Assembly (NCBI RefSeq): GCF_014529535.1
Contig: NW_023503584.1
Span: forward strand, 2,936,415 to 3,000,414
DNA length: 64,000 nt
Origin: Bradysia coprophila
Taxonomy: Eukaryota > Arthropoda > Insecta > Diptera > Sciaridae
Direction of reading: 5' to 3'
In this document: piece by piece, positions 50,211 through 61,534 of the stretch
Position numbering within the stretch: position 1 is the stretch's first letter
Layout: each line of letters starts with the position of its first letter
Notes under the pieces: model-generated
Told to the model about the DNA's origin: nothing
Databases searched by the model: none
The model's input: the letters and a program-made list of their open reading frames with translations, nothing else
Translations under genes and position numbers: made by a program

Positions 50211-51992
50211 ATCATCACTGAATTGCATAAATAACTATTAGAACTCTTTTACAGGAAATACATTTATTTTAATTTCGAACGTAGATGAGCTACAAATAGT
50301 AAAAATAGGCAAATTAAAATATTTGCCACTCTAATTTATTCTTTTGGAGTAGCAAAATTAGTGTTTTTGTCAGTAAATTTATTCTTCTTTTCGGCAAATT
50401 TATTTTCGGCAAATTTATTCTCCTTGGGAGCAAATATATTTTATCATTTGCAAATTAATTAATTAATTAATTCTACCATTAGCAAATTTATTAATTTTTT
50501 CAGCAACAGAATTAATGTTTTTCTCAGCCATTTTGATATTTTAATTTTTTATACTCGATTCACAGCTCTGCTCCTAAAAAAATAGGCATTCCATTTCTTT
50601 CGTAAAGACAGGTCACGATTCCTTGGTGTGAATTAAAACACACAACATTCCATTTTTGGCACACGAATTCTATTTTTCCTATTCCCAGACCATCGAAATG
50701 CTCTGAAATAGTACATTATCACATACGCGCGGTGTTCGGATGTCAAAATTACTTAACAAGAAGAATAATTCAAAAATTACACTTCAGGTCTATGTTGTTG
50801 TCTCGTTTTCGCTTATGTGATAAAATAGAGTACACACTTGTCACTATCAGTCTCGGCAAGCCTCGACTTCTTCGTGACAAGTGTGTAATATATTTATTCT
50901 ACCACTTTTGGCACACACGTTTTAGTGATTGGCACACGGATCCCATTTTTGGCACACGAATTCCAATTTTTCCTATTACCTTCGAAATATTCTGAAAAAT
51001 ACTTTCTACCACTTGACACACACGTTTTAGTGGTTCGCACACGCATTCCATTTTTGGAACACAAATTTCAAATGTAGCTATCTAAAAGTTGGCAGGCAAA
51101 TTCCGTTATGTGCCAAAGTATAAAAAATGACTAAAAAAGAGCGAATTTAGCGCGTGTGCCAAATTCACCCGTTGAAGGATAATCTGGCATACGTTGGCTC
51201 GTGTGCGAGTTTGTCCAATGCCAACGCAAAAAAAGACAGACAAACTATAATCAAACTACCGATCTACACGATTTTTGCAACTACGTTGTGAATAGTTTGA
51301 CGCGTTTCAATTCAAAATCGTCGCAGCTATTCCTGATTCTGAATTGATGTGGGGCCAAGACGTCAGCTCAATGGTTCTCTGGTGAGCGGCCGTTATGTCC
51401 CTTTTTTTCTATGATTTTTCATTCGTAAGCGAGAAGAGATATCAATCCACTTCCAAAGGATAAGTTATAGAGAAAAGTCTAAATTTTTTTTTACTGACAT
51501 TTATTTTTTGACATTTGAATCCAAAATGGCGGAAAAAATTGGTCAAAGTTGAAAAATATTTTTTTCTCAAAGGAAAATCTATGAAACTGATAGAAAGACT
51601 GTAAATTCGCAAAAATTTTCTTCAAAACGTTTATAGAGAATTTAAAGGGCTACGTTTTTGTTTTTTTTTTTTATTGAAATCGGGCAGCTCGTTCCGGAGA
51701 CATGTCCGTAACAGTGAAGTCACCACATGTTCTTCATGTAAAAATCCATTGAAATTATTATTTATTTAGAGTAAATAATCACACGTATTTCTATGACAAT
51801 CGACCTAAAGTTGTATTTTCTGTAAATTTTAGTAACTCAAGGCGTAACCGAGTTTCATATGTTCACGGAAACATGCTACCTGTTCTAGAATTTAAGGATT
51901 TTGAAGGATCTTTGATTTTTTTTAAATTCTTTTCGGGATTTATTGAACTGTTGAGGTGGTAGTGGGTCAGTTCCTAAAACCTTACCTTTACA
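50211..51992. other. Intergenic with scattered GGCACACG-type repeats
   Basis: At 50640-51190 the phrase TTTTGGCACACGAATTCC and variants recur several times in direct orientation. No coding exon found. Confidence 0.4.
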
Positions 51993-52172
51993 TCGTAGCG
52001 GAAATAAGAATTCAATGATTAACAAAGAAATTCCAACAAAATTTTCACACTTTAGTAATTGAGCATACCGTATTGATACATGAGAATATAGACGGAATGT
52101 GTGGATCGTGACGACGGTGGTTTCTTTGCGTAATGCATTCCGATGAGTTAAAATATTTACGATTGACAATGT
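51993..52172 (+). repeat. 183-bp dispersed repeat, copy 2
   Basis: Near-identical partner of 45272-45454. Confidence 0.8.
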
Positions 52173-53042
52173 TACAAATTTGAACGTTTGGCCATACCTA
52201 TCCATTTACTTTCATTGGTTTTTTTAAGTTCCAACAGTTCCACACTTCTATCAATATATTGCACACACACACTCTGTGCACATCTACGCAAAGCGGTAAC
52301 CGTTAAATAAATTTGCTATTGAAAAATTTGATTTAAAATGAATTTCCACTGTTCAAGAGAGAAAAGAAATTTTAATTGAAATCTTAGGGGGTCGTTCATA
52401 AAGTATGGTACATGCTACGCATGCAAAGGAAAATATGATAGAAAGAGATGCAAATAGTCGTCACGCGTGACATACTTTGTCGATTGTCGATTTTGTCAAT
52501 TGTCGTCGACATTCCGATTTTTTCATTCTTACAATTTGTGTGTTTATGCGACGCGACATGTGAATTTATAGAAAATCAAAAAAGTATTATCGCGGATCTA
52601 TTTGCTGAAATACGATTGGCATGCAGGCCAAGAAACGAAGTTGGATTATCACAAAAAAAATGTCTACGACCGACGAGGAAATGACGAACCTAGCTTATTT
52701 AGCCATTACAGTTGATATGATTCATCCGAAATGAACTGGACAGTAATCATTACTGCCTAGTCCGTTATGATTCCCGGTGTAAACACAACGTACCGAGTGG
52801 GTACATGCTCTAAATCTAGTTGCACCGATTTCCAACTTTTAGTTTCGTTAACGACTGACAACATAATGATGTAATCAATTTTGTACTTCACACGTACCCC
52901 CACGAAGAAGTGATAATAAATTCGATTTAAAAAAAAAAATGAACGGAAACTTCCAATTAAGACCGCGTCTTCACCATTCGCAAAGAACCGAGCTATTTTC
53001 TCTTGAATCAAGCGCCACTATTCACACTCAAAAGAATTCATT
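52173..53042. other. Intergenic, no supported gene
   Basis: A phrase GGGGGTCGTTCATAAAGTA at about 52387 looks like a border word of repetitive elements, but I could not find its partner. Confidence 0.3.
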
Positions 53043-53356
53043 ATTGAATTCATGGAATTTTTCTCAATTTCTCGATCCAAATGAAAGACTTTTTAGTTAG
53101 TCGAACGTTTCGCAAACTTTATTGTTGCATCATCAGCGACGAATGTAAATAATTGAATTAAAAAGGAAAACTTTGGTCGTATGGACCAGTATCAATGTTT
53201 ACTATGATACTGGTCCATACGACCAAAGTTTTCCTTTTTAATTCAATTATTTACATTCGTCGCTGATGATGCAACAATAAAGTTTGCGAAACGTTCGACT
53301 AACTAAAAAGTCTTTCATTTGGATCGAGAAATTGAGAAAAATTCCATGAATTCAAT
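53043..53356. mobile_element. Near-perfect palindrome, 152-bp arms
   Basis: The arms 53043-53194 and 53205-53356 are reverse complements with no mismatch that I can see, around a 10-bp loop (ATGTTTACTA). Ends are ATTGAATTCATGG / CCATGAATTCAAT. No coding content. Confidence 0.9.
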
Positions 53357-53361
53357 TTACC

Positions 53362-53913
53362 ATCCCGGCAAAAACTCTTTCAGAGCAAAGTTGGACGCAG
53401 TCTACAGTCTATATGTGTGATAACTTCTAAAACAAGTGATATCGCTAGAGGTGACGCTGTCAGCGTCGTTACGCAAAATTAAATTTCACAGCCAATTAAT
53501 TGAAATTAGCTGATCTAGTTTTCCAAACCATTCGCCATTTTTTTTTTCAGAAAAAATTTTAACCAACAGAATTTTGACTGAAAAATTTTCAACAAAAAAT
53601 TCTGCGTCGCAAAGTGGCAGATGCTCACGGACAAACCTACGAGAACATTTAATCTGCCACATGCGACGCAGAATTTTTTGTTGAAAATTTTTCAGTCAAA
53701 ATTCTGTTGGTTAAAATTTTTTCTGAAAAAAAAAAAATGGCGAATGGTTTGGAAAACTAGATCAGCTAATTTCAATTAATTGGCTGTGAAATTTAATTTT
53801 GCGTAACGACGCTGACAGCGTCACCTCTAGCGATATCACTTGTTTTAGAAGTTATCACACATATAGACTGTAGACTGCGTCCAACTTTGCTCTGAAAGAG
53901 TTTTTGCCGGGAT
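53362..53913. mobile_element. Near-perfect palindrome, about 261-bp arms
   Basis: Arms 53362-53622 and 53652-53913, with ends ATCCCGGCAAAAACTC / GAGTTTTTGCCGGGAT. The only differences seen are the length of a poly-T/poly-A run and a few bases beside the about 30-bp loop. It starts 5 bp after the preceding palindrome ends. Confidence 0.9.
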
Positions 53914-54672
53914 ATCAGTCGTTTTAGAAGTTAAGTCGGAAGTTGACGAAAATTAGAGGTGTGTGCCGGTTTTAAAATAGTCGGCGGCGGTGCGCCGACT
54001 GGTAAGGGATCGGCGGCAGCTAAATTATTTCAGAACGGCACATTGACTTAGTGTCAAACTTCGAAAGAACTCAGCTGATAACATTGTGATGCTGAGTTGC
54101 ATAAAGTTGTTTTAGTAACACGCTAATACGTACCAATGATGAAATGGTCCATAATTGTGAACAAAAATAGTGTTGATAATCAAGGCTCCACATTTTGTCT
54201 CTTTTTATACACTTTAGGATATGCAAAAATTTCAAAAGTCTTTTTGTTACGCTAATTTTGCACATCTTTGATTTGAAATGTTTCAAGTATGTGCATGTTG
54301 TCAAAATTCGCAATAGTAAAGTCTACCTCTACACAGTAATCTTTGCATAAAATGCGTAATGTGCAGTGCCGCATCTAGTATACTCATACTCAGTGCTCCT
54401 GACCATTCTAACCTAGCGCACTTACGATCTATATCCATAGGATACCAATATTAGTTGTAAGACGCCGCTCAATGAAACACATTACAAATGCAAATAATAT
54501 GAAAACCTAAATTCTATATAACTTAACGTGTAGAAACGCTTTCATAGAAGAGAACATATACATTTTTAGCCAAACGTGACCAACGTTTTGTCGTTAAGTT
54601 TGTATCATTGAGAAGGTGCCATTGATTCCGAATTGTAATGTAAGCTGTGTAGTGACCGCTATGTTGACTATT
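53914..54672. other. Intergenic, no supported gene
   Basis: AT-rich sequence apart from a short GC-rich patch of CGGCGG-type words at about 53980-54015. Nothing recognised. Confidence 0.35.
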
Positions 54673-55175
54673 CCCTGAAAATTTGACGAAATTCGAAAAT
54701 TTGACGAAATTTTAAAATTTAACGAAAATCGAAAATTTGAAGAAAATCGAAAATTTGACGAAAATCGAAAATTTGACGAAATTCGAAAATTTGACGAAAT
54801 TTGACGAAATTCGAAAATTTGACAAAATTTGACGAAATTCGAAAATTTGACGAAAATTGAAAATTTGACGAAATTCAAAAATTTGACGAAATTCGAAAAT
54901 TTGACGAAATTCGAAAATTTGACGAAATTCGAAAATTTGACGAAAATCGAAAATTTGACGAAAATCGAAAATTTGACGAAAATCGAAAATTTGACGAAAT
55001 TTGAAAATTTGACGAAATTCGAAAATTTGACGAAATTCGAAAATTTAACGAAAATCGAAAATTTGACGAAATTCGAAAATTCGACGAAAATTAAAAAATT
55101 TGACGAAATTCGAAAATTTGACGAAATTTAACGAAAATCGAAAATTTGACGAAATTCGAAAATTTGACGAAGAAA
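54673..55175 (+). repeat. 18-bp minisatellite, about 27 copies
   Basis: Variants of CGAAAATTTGACGAAATT with alternating AAATT and AAAAT blocks. Since 18 is a multiple of three, long frames stay open on both strands (Thr-Lys-Phe-Glu-Asn-Leu and similar); these are by-products of the repeat. A few 9-bp half-units occur. Confidence 0.9.
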
Positions 55176-55450
55176 GTAATTCTATATCTGCCACCATTCA
55201 AGAAATATCTCCAAAACCCCAATTGACCCACCCATTTCCAACTTTCGACATTTTTCGCAAATGCCCTTCTTTTCTACTCGTAAAACTCTGAGACTTTGCC
55301 GAAGAAAGTAACTCTCTATCTGCCACCATTCAAGAAATACCTCTAAAAACATAATTGACCCACCCATTTCCAACTTTCGACATTTTTCACATATGCCAAT
55401 GTGTTCTACTCGTAAAACTCTGAGACTTTGCCGAAGATAGTAAATCTCTA
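55168..55450 (+). repeat. Tandem duplication, about 125 bp, 2.3 copies
   Basis: Each copy runs from a GACGAAGAAAGTAA-like start through TCTGCCACCATTCAAGAAAT and TTGACCCACCCATTTCCAAC to CTCGTAAAACTCTGAGACTT. The second copy is slightly diverged and the third is truncated. Confidence 0.8.
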
Positions 55451-55499
55451 TCTCTCATAAGCCAAAAAATATTAGTCCTTTCATCCTACGCTCGAGTAG

Positions 55500-55870
55500 C
55501 TCAAAATGTGGTCACTCTGACCACTCTAGCTCAACCAAATCTGCACCAATTTTTCTAATTATTTTTTTGTTCGATTCGTGTGGCGAATACCTTTCATTTG
55601 ATGGGTCACACGCCCCTGCAGGTTTCAATACAGCTGAGCTACAGCTGAAAACGCGTTCCCGACCCTCGAAAACCACACTCAGAAACCACTTCGAGGCCAA
55701 TAAAACAAAATTCTGGTTTTTCCTGGGGTAGTGGCGTATCACATTTTCATTTTTATGCCCACCCCGAGGTTCCTGCAAAATTTCATGGAGATTGGCTGAC
55801 TAGTTTCCGAGATCGACCGTCGATAGATAGACAGATAGACAGATAGACAGATAGACAGATAGAAACATAC
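55500..55870 (+). mobile_element. Repeat remnant related to families A and B
   Basis: Contains AATACCTTTCATTTGATGGG and ends in a GATAGACAGATAGACAG ladder, both reminiscent of the ends of the A and B elements although diverged. No protein. Confidence 0.45.
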
Positions 55871-56932
55871 AGAGTAAGTTGAAAGATTTTGATTGTTTGG
55901 AAAACGTTAATTTGGTGCATTTTCTATCAAAATGACCAACTTTAAAACGATGTATCTCCGGCAATTTTAAAGTTACATAGTCGAGTGATAGCTCGTTTTG
56001 CTCGTATTTGAAGCGCGAATAAGATAGAATAGGATTTGTGGTGATACAGGCCAAAGGAAAGAAACTTAAATTCTCGCCTATATATAGTTGCCGCGTCTCA
56101 AAAAAATTTCTTCGTTCTTTTTTTGGAAGTTAGACTGCGTCAAGTCCTCCGCTATCGCTCCGGACATGATTCACGATCAAGAAGAACCACCAATATTTGG
56201 TCCTCTCAATTAGAATTCATTATTTCGCGTACGTTGTGAAAACTGTGCTTTCAGTTGTGAATTGGTTTCAACGAATGTAGACATAATGAGGACATTGCAT
56301 CGCGCAGTTCGTATGAGAGGGTCAAAGATCAACGAGCATATTAATGAATTCCCTCATCATGAAATAAGTCAAGAGCCTGAAATCTTATTCATCTTTAAGA
56401 CGGATTGGTAATATTCTATCAAGATTGTAACCTGCTGCCTAAAATTATCACGAATTCAACTACTTTGAGCTGATGTAAATTAATTTGCATGAGAAGTTTC
56501 TGTGTTTTGGCTGATTATACGTATTTTACGTATGTTAACCATTTATATAGGCGTAGCAATCGATTCCTACACCGAAGAGAAATTATTTTAAACGAGCTGT
56601 GAGAATCGAAGGATGAAAGAAAATTTAAAGATTTTTGAGGTTTATACGATTTCAGGTTTACGGGATTTTCAACTTTTCAGATTTCTCGCTTTTCAGTTGG
56701 ATCGGTCATCGCGCTTTCTATGTTTTCAGAAATTCGAAATTTTTCCGTTTCAGTTATATATGTGTCTTACTGCCCGTTGCTAAAGCGTAATGAAGCATGC
56801 TACACAATTTTGGCAGCTACCTACGTTGTGAATGGTTTTTCGCGTTTCAATTCAAAATCGTCGCAGCTAACTGGAAGTAGACAACAAAATTCTGCCGTGT
56901 CGTCTAAGTTCTGAGTTCACTGAACCCTGCAC

Positions 56933-56959
56933 GTGCACACACACACACACACACACATC
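56933..56959 (+). repeat. CA microsatellite
   Basis: A short uninterrupted CACACA run within an otherwise unremarkable stretch between about 55870 and 57530, where I found no supported gene. Confidence 0.8.
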
Positions 56960-57532
56960 GCGACGCGTTTCAGTCACACATGCACGTGCATGAAGATGGA
57001 TATTGGACCTTGAACTTGGCGCTCTGTTTACACACAATATTCAGTGTCATTTTGTGAGTTGAAGGTAAAATATCCAAAAATTGACGAAAATGAACAACTC
57101 TTACCAGACGAACAAAAGTGAAATTTTTCGACTGACCCTTATGAAGAAAAAGTGAGTACATTTTTGATTCATATCATGAACTGCAGGAAATCGTGACTAT
57201 TGTCACCGTGTGTGCAAATTATGTGTATCCAGTATACCGGAAATTTTTTTAAGAAATCGACAGGGAAATCGAATGATTGCTGAACAAAAAATCATGAATG
57301 TATGTAGCGGGAAATCACTTTTGCTCTTTCGGTTATCGGGAAACTTGGATCCTAGGAAGAAAACATAATTTGAACACGCAATTGTCATCGTAACTAATTA
57401 TTGTTTGATCGAGAGATATGCCAAAATCTTGGTGATTCCTCGATTGTTGTGTTGACCAGCGAAATTGTGATAAAACTATAATAGCCACCGAATTGTGATA
57501 GTGGATTAAGTGCCAATGCAAACAAAAATAAA

Positions 57533-60272
57533 ATGGTGTAAGTTCAATTGAAACAAAATTTCACATAATCCCGTTGAAAACCACTTTCATTTCAACATAT
57601 CATTAAGGTCATTGCCAACTGGCAAAAGTATTGGCATCGCACACCGGCAGAAAAATAATTTCTTCCTGTGATCGGAATCGAAAAGGTTCACTCGAACACA
57701 CGAATCTATCACTTAATTAATAAACAATTATCACAATTCGGTTGCTATTTTATAGTTTTTTCACAAGCTGGTCTAAATATTTAACGTTCGTATTATGGTT
57801 GTTGTTTACATTTGTCGTATGTCACTCGATCAGCAGTTCGCTAAATTCATAGTCCAGGTCATTGTGTCGTAAAAAACGGCTTCGTGCGCCTTAAGTTTTT
57901 TAAGATTTTTCTTTGTACCATGTTGTTTGACACGAAAAGTTGTAGAACAAAATTTTTTCCTGGAAATGGGAAATCGTTTTTCCGGTCGGAAAAGCTATTC
58001 ATATGAAAACTTTCAAAGTCGAATATCTCAGAAATACATTGTCTTTTTGAAAAATTTCTTCTGTTTTGGAAGGTATGGCTCATTACCGATATTTCATGGA
58101 AGATTTTTTTTTTGGGGAGTCGGAATGGAGTCGGTATTAGGGTTATCCCAAAAAGTGTCGTTTGGCACCACTGACATACAAGTAGTTAGTTCTCATTATC
58201 TGCTTGCGGTGAAGCCACGACAGAGTAAAAGCGCTTGTTTGACTAGAGACCTGAATTATCTAGTAGCCTTCTTTATTTTGCGAATTAAATTTTTCATACA
58301 GTGTATTAGGTCCCTCATTTGACGTTTCAATAATGAACTGCTCCTGCCAGGTTTACTTTTACTCTGCCGTGGGTGAAGCACTAGATCTAGATAGCTTCAA
58401 TGAAAATTCTGAAAGGACAGTTTAGCTCACATCTGTCTTGATCACAAAGTTAGTAACCAATTTAGAAACAATTTTTTTCGTGTACTATAAGGTAAATGAT
58501 GGAGAGTTGACCTAGTGAAAAAGTGATCTTAAGTTGTCCGTGTAAATTTGTATAAAGAAAAAATGATCGGTCAACTCACCATCCAATAAACCGCGAGTTG
58601 TCTTATGACGTTTGTATATAGGACAATTCACGATTTATTGAATTTATATGAAATCGGACATCTCACGGTTCACGTAGGTTAACTCTGAATTTTTATAAAT
58701 TAATTAACTTTGTTAAACGAAATCTTCAATAATTTATAAAATTTATGTTAATTAAGTAAACAAAAGATAAATCTTTAAAATAAAAGTGGTTCCATGTAAC
58801 ATAGTTCCAAAATCGATGAGAAATTAAAGTTCAAAGTTTGGTCTTGTCAATTTAGGTCAACTCTCCATCATTTACCTTATATGTATTTTACATGCATCGT
58901 GTCGTAAACCGTACTTTTCATGTTTCAAACACTACTTTCGACGCTTAAAGCATTAAAAAATTCATTACATAACTCGGGATAAAAAGATGAAATGTCTCGT
59001 TTTCGTGTGTTTATTGACATCGGCTGCGCCTTGGATCAACAAAATTCACACGAAAACTCTACATTTCATCTTTTTATCCCAAGTCATGTAAAATACCAAT
59101 GCTTTTCTGATCTTTCAAATATGAGGAGGAAATTCGTGTGAAATGGGAGAAACATAAAACATAAAACATAATGAAATACATCTAGGTATCATTTCTCTGT
59201 TGTTGTCCCTTTGCGTAATTAGTCAAATAATATTAATTGTTGGACGATGTCCGAATGAAACAGTGACCTGTAGAGTGTGGTTATATTTCCAAATAAATTA
59301 GTCTCATAGAGGTAGACTACCTAGAGGAATTATGACCCAAAATTCATTGAAAAATTTTATCACACACACCACTAACACGAAAACGTCAACTTTGCTTTGC
59401 TTTTGACGTTATGAGTCCCTTCACTTTTGACATTAAGAGTCCCTTTTAACTGTCTGTACGTCTGTATACGGAGCTGTCACACACAGTCTCAGCCTATCTA
59501 TCTCATCGAAAGTGATGACTTTGGTAGCTAGTTTTTAAGAATATTTTAATCAACAAAACACACGTACAAATGTTTGTGCTGCAAACTTCATCCGCTTCTC
59601 AAAAATCCCAAAAGTGTGTAGGACAGAACTCATAAAAACTTCATAAATCCTTGAACTCTACAAATTGAAAGAAGGTAGTCCAAAAAATACTTTGGAATAC
59701 TCGAATTCTAGAACTGGAAAGATTACTCAAGTTCCTCAATAGATTCGTCCTTACCCGCCGCCTCGAATTCACAGTGTTACAAACGGCACATCAAACCTAA
59801 TGAGATAAAAAATAAGTTGAATAAACACCGACTGACGATACATTGATCACACTATAACTGCAGTTAAGACTTTCCGCAACTCTCTGAACAGATTAGTCTT
59901 CTCGTTGAAGGTAACTGATGAAATTCGATTTTTTTTCTCTGCAGGTTTGACGACGAGCAATCTTCCGACTCCGAATTCTCCGACGGTTTCGATGGTCGCC
60001 TAGACGAAGAATTCAACCAAATGATCAAGAAGATGAAAAAGAAAGGCGACACATCGAAAGACACATCAGCGACTATGACGAAGCGGTTTTCGCGATCTCC
60101 GACATTTTTGCAGTGGGTCGCGCGGCCTGACGAAGTTGAGGGAACCACTCGCTCTGGTCCAAAACAGCAAAATTTATTTGGAACAGAATCGACCAAAGCC
60201 AGTGCGAGTAGTAAGCCCTCAACGGATAACGAAAAAAGATTTTCCCGATCCCCGACATTTTTAAGACTTTAG
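57533..60272 (+). CDS. Tentative small protein with repeated RFSRSPTFL motif
   Basis: The well-supported part is the 3' exon 59945-60272, after a good 3' splice site (TTTTTTCTCTGCAG). It encodes an acidic start (FDDEQSSDSEFSDGFDG), a Lys-rich stretch and two copies of KRFSRSPTFL(Q/R), then stops; AATAAA follows at about 60323. For the start I propose ATGGT at 57533-57537 followed by a strong 5' splice site GTAAGT. It joins in phase to give 110 aa beginning MVFDDEQ. The 5-nt coding part of exon 1 and the 2.4-kb intron make this start uncertain. An out-of-frame ATG lies about 18 bp upstream. I do not recognise the family. The paired RxSRSPT words look like phosphorylation or docking motifs, but that is speculation. 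Confidence 0.42.
58486..58881. mobile_element. Miniature inverted-repeat element with TA borders
   Basis: The ends ATAAGGTAAATGATGGAGAG and CTCTCCATCATTTACCTTAT are perfect inverted repeats of about 26 bp flanked by TA. The interior is AT-rich with further partial symmetry and no gene. TA borders would suit a mariner-like source. It lies inside the proposed intron of the small protein gene. Confidence 0.75.
58965..59096. mobile_element. Foldback element, family C, third copy
   Basis: TTACATAACTCGGGATAAAA to ATCCCAAGTCATGTAA, with inner TCGTTTTCGTGTG / CACACGAAAACTC, as at 36872-37014. Confidence 0.7.
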
Positions 60273-60329
60273 AATTTGACGCAGTTGTATGACAATGTAG
60301 GAAAAAGCGAATTTGTACACAATAAACTC

Positions 60330-61534
60330 CAATTGTAATTAATTAAAAGCTTGCATTTTTGATTTTTAATAGCCGCACCATCAGGAGCTGCAGGAAATTT
60401 CGACAAAAAAAGTGTCAAAAGTAGCAAAATCGAATGAAAACCGATCAATTTCGGTTGTGATCCGATAACAGTGTTTCGTACAACCAATGAAAATGTAGAT
60501 TTTTAATGTTGTAGTGTTTCGTTGCAAACACCTCATGCACCTCATGCAAAGTAACCTGAAACATTTTCAGTTCATTGCAAGAATCGTAACTCTAATAAAC
60601 GAATGTTTAAAACAGCATAACGTCCTAGATCTGCGTACCGCAACAGAATCAACACACAAGCTAAAATCGTGACACAGTTGAAGATCATGAATTTCATTTG
60701 AACAACTATCGTGGTAATGGAATTCCCAGTGTTGAATAGTTTGGATGCAAACTTCTTTAATCTCGTGACGAAATTTTACAAGTGCCAAGACAAGTGCTAG
60801 CTTGCCATTTGCATACCCTCTTGGCATTAGCCATTTGCTAATTGGTTAAGAGATCGGTAATGTGTGAATCGGTGCTGGCGTTTTTTCTCATATGATGGAG
60901 AGCGAGAGTGGAAAATATTTCAGTCGTTTCCGTCGTTGTTTTCAATCCAACTCACAACAATAAGTCTATTTGAACATTCTCCTAGAACGCTTCGACATTG
61001 AATTATTTGTCCTTTGAGACACAGCTGGGTTTGATTTACATTTATGCAGTTGTGCTGTTGCAACTTGTACATCTTGCTATGTTTTTCATTCATTAGAGCA
61101 GGAAGCTGTTACACAAAACAAATCTGATCGAAAATACTCATTAAGTATAACGCAATGTCGTATGTATTGCTCATTAAACACACCACAGCATTGCAAATAT
61201 ATTTATAATTATTACTGATCCATGTCATCAATGTAAATAAATATCTGTAACACTTCACCGTAGAGCTATGATCGTACCGAGTTCTGATTATCTATCATTT
61301 CACTCTTGAACTGCATTCATTGCATTGATATTATTTTTGCGGCATATTGCAATTAAGTTCCCAATCATACCCATAATTCTATTCAAATTTAGTCGAGTTT
61401 GCACAATTTCGCCGGTTAGTTGCGTGCATTTGCAAAGTGTATAACGTTCAATTTAAAAGTTAAATTTTAAAGTAGGTTTTGATATTCAATAAATCGTTGA
61501 GATCGTTTAGTGTGAATTAGAATATCTACACAAA
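60330..61534. other. Intergenic, upstream of hexokinase
   Basis: Should include the hexokinase promoter and 5' untranslated region. No clear TATA box, coding exon or repeat recognised. Confidence 0.35.

Noticed and set aside
52448-52684. 78-codon plus-strand frame with leader-like start
   Set aside because: It overlaps a repeat-like border word, lacks cysteine or domain pattern and has no splice or promoter support.
54594-55291. Repeat proteins with Thr-Lys-Phe-Glu-Asn-Leu or Ser-Asn-Phe-Arg units
   Set aside because: Frames on both strands are open only because the DNA unit is 18 bp. No splice sites, signal peptide or promoter support translation.
57927-58322. 131-codon open frame on the plus strand
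   Set aside because: No family motif, AT-biased composition, and it lies among foldback sequences. It could be a decayed element but I cannot support a gene.
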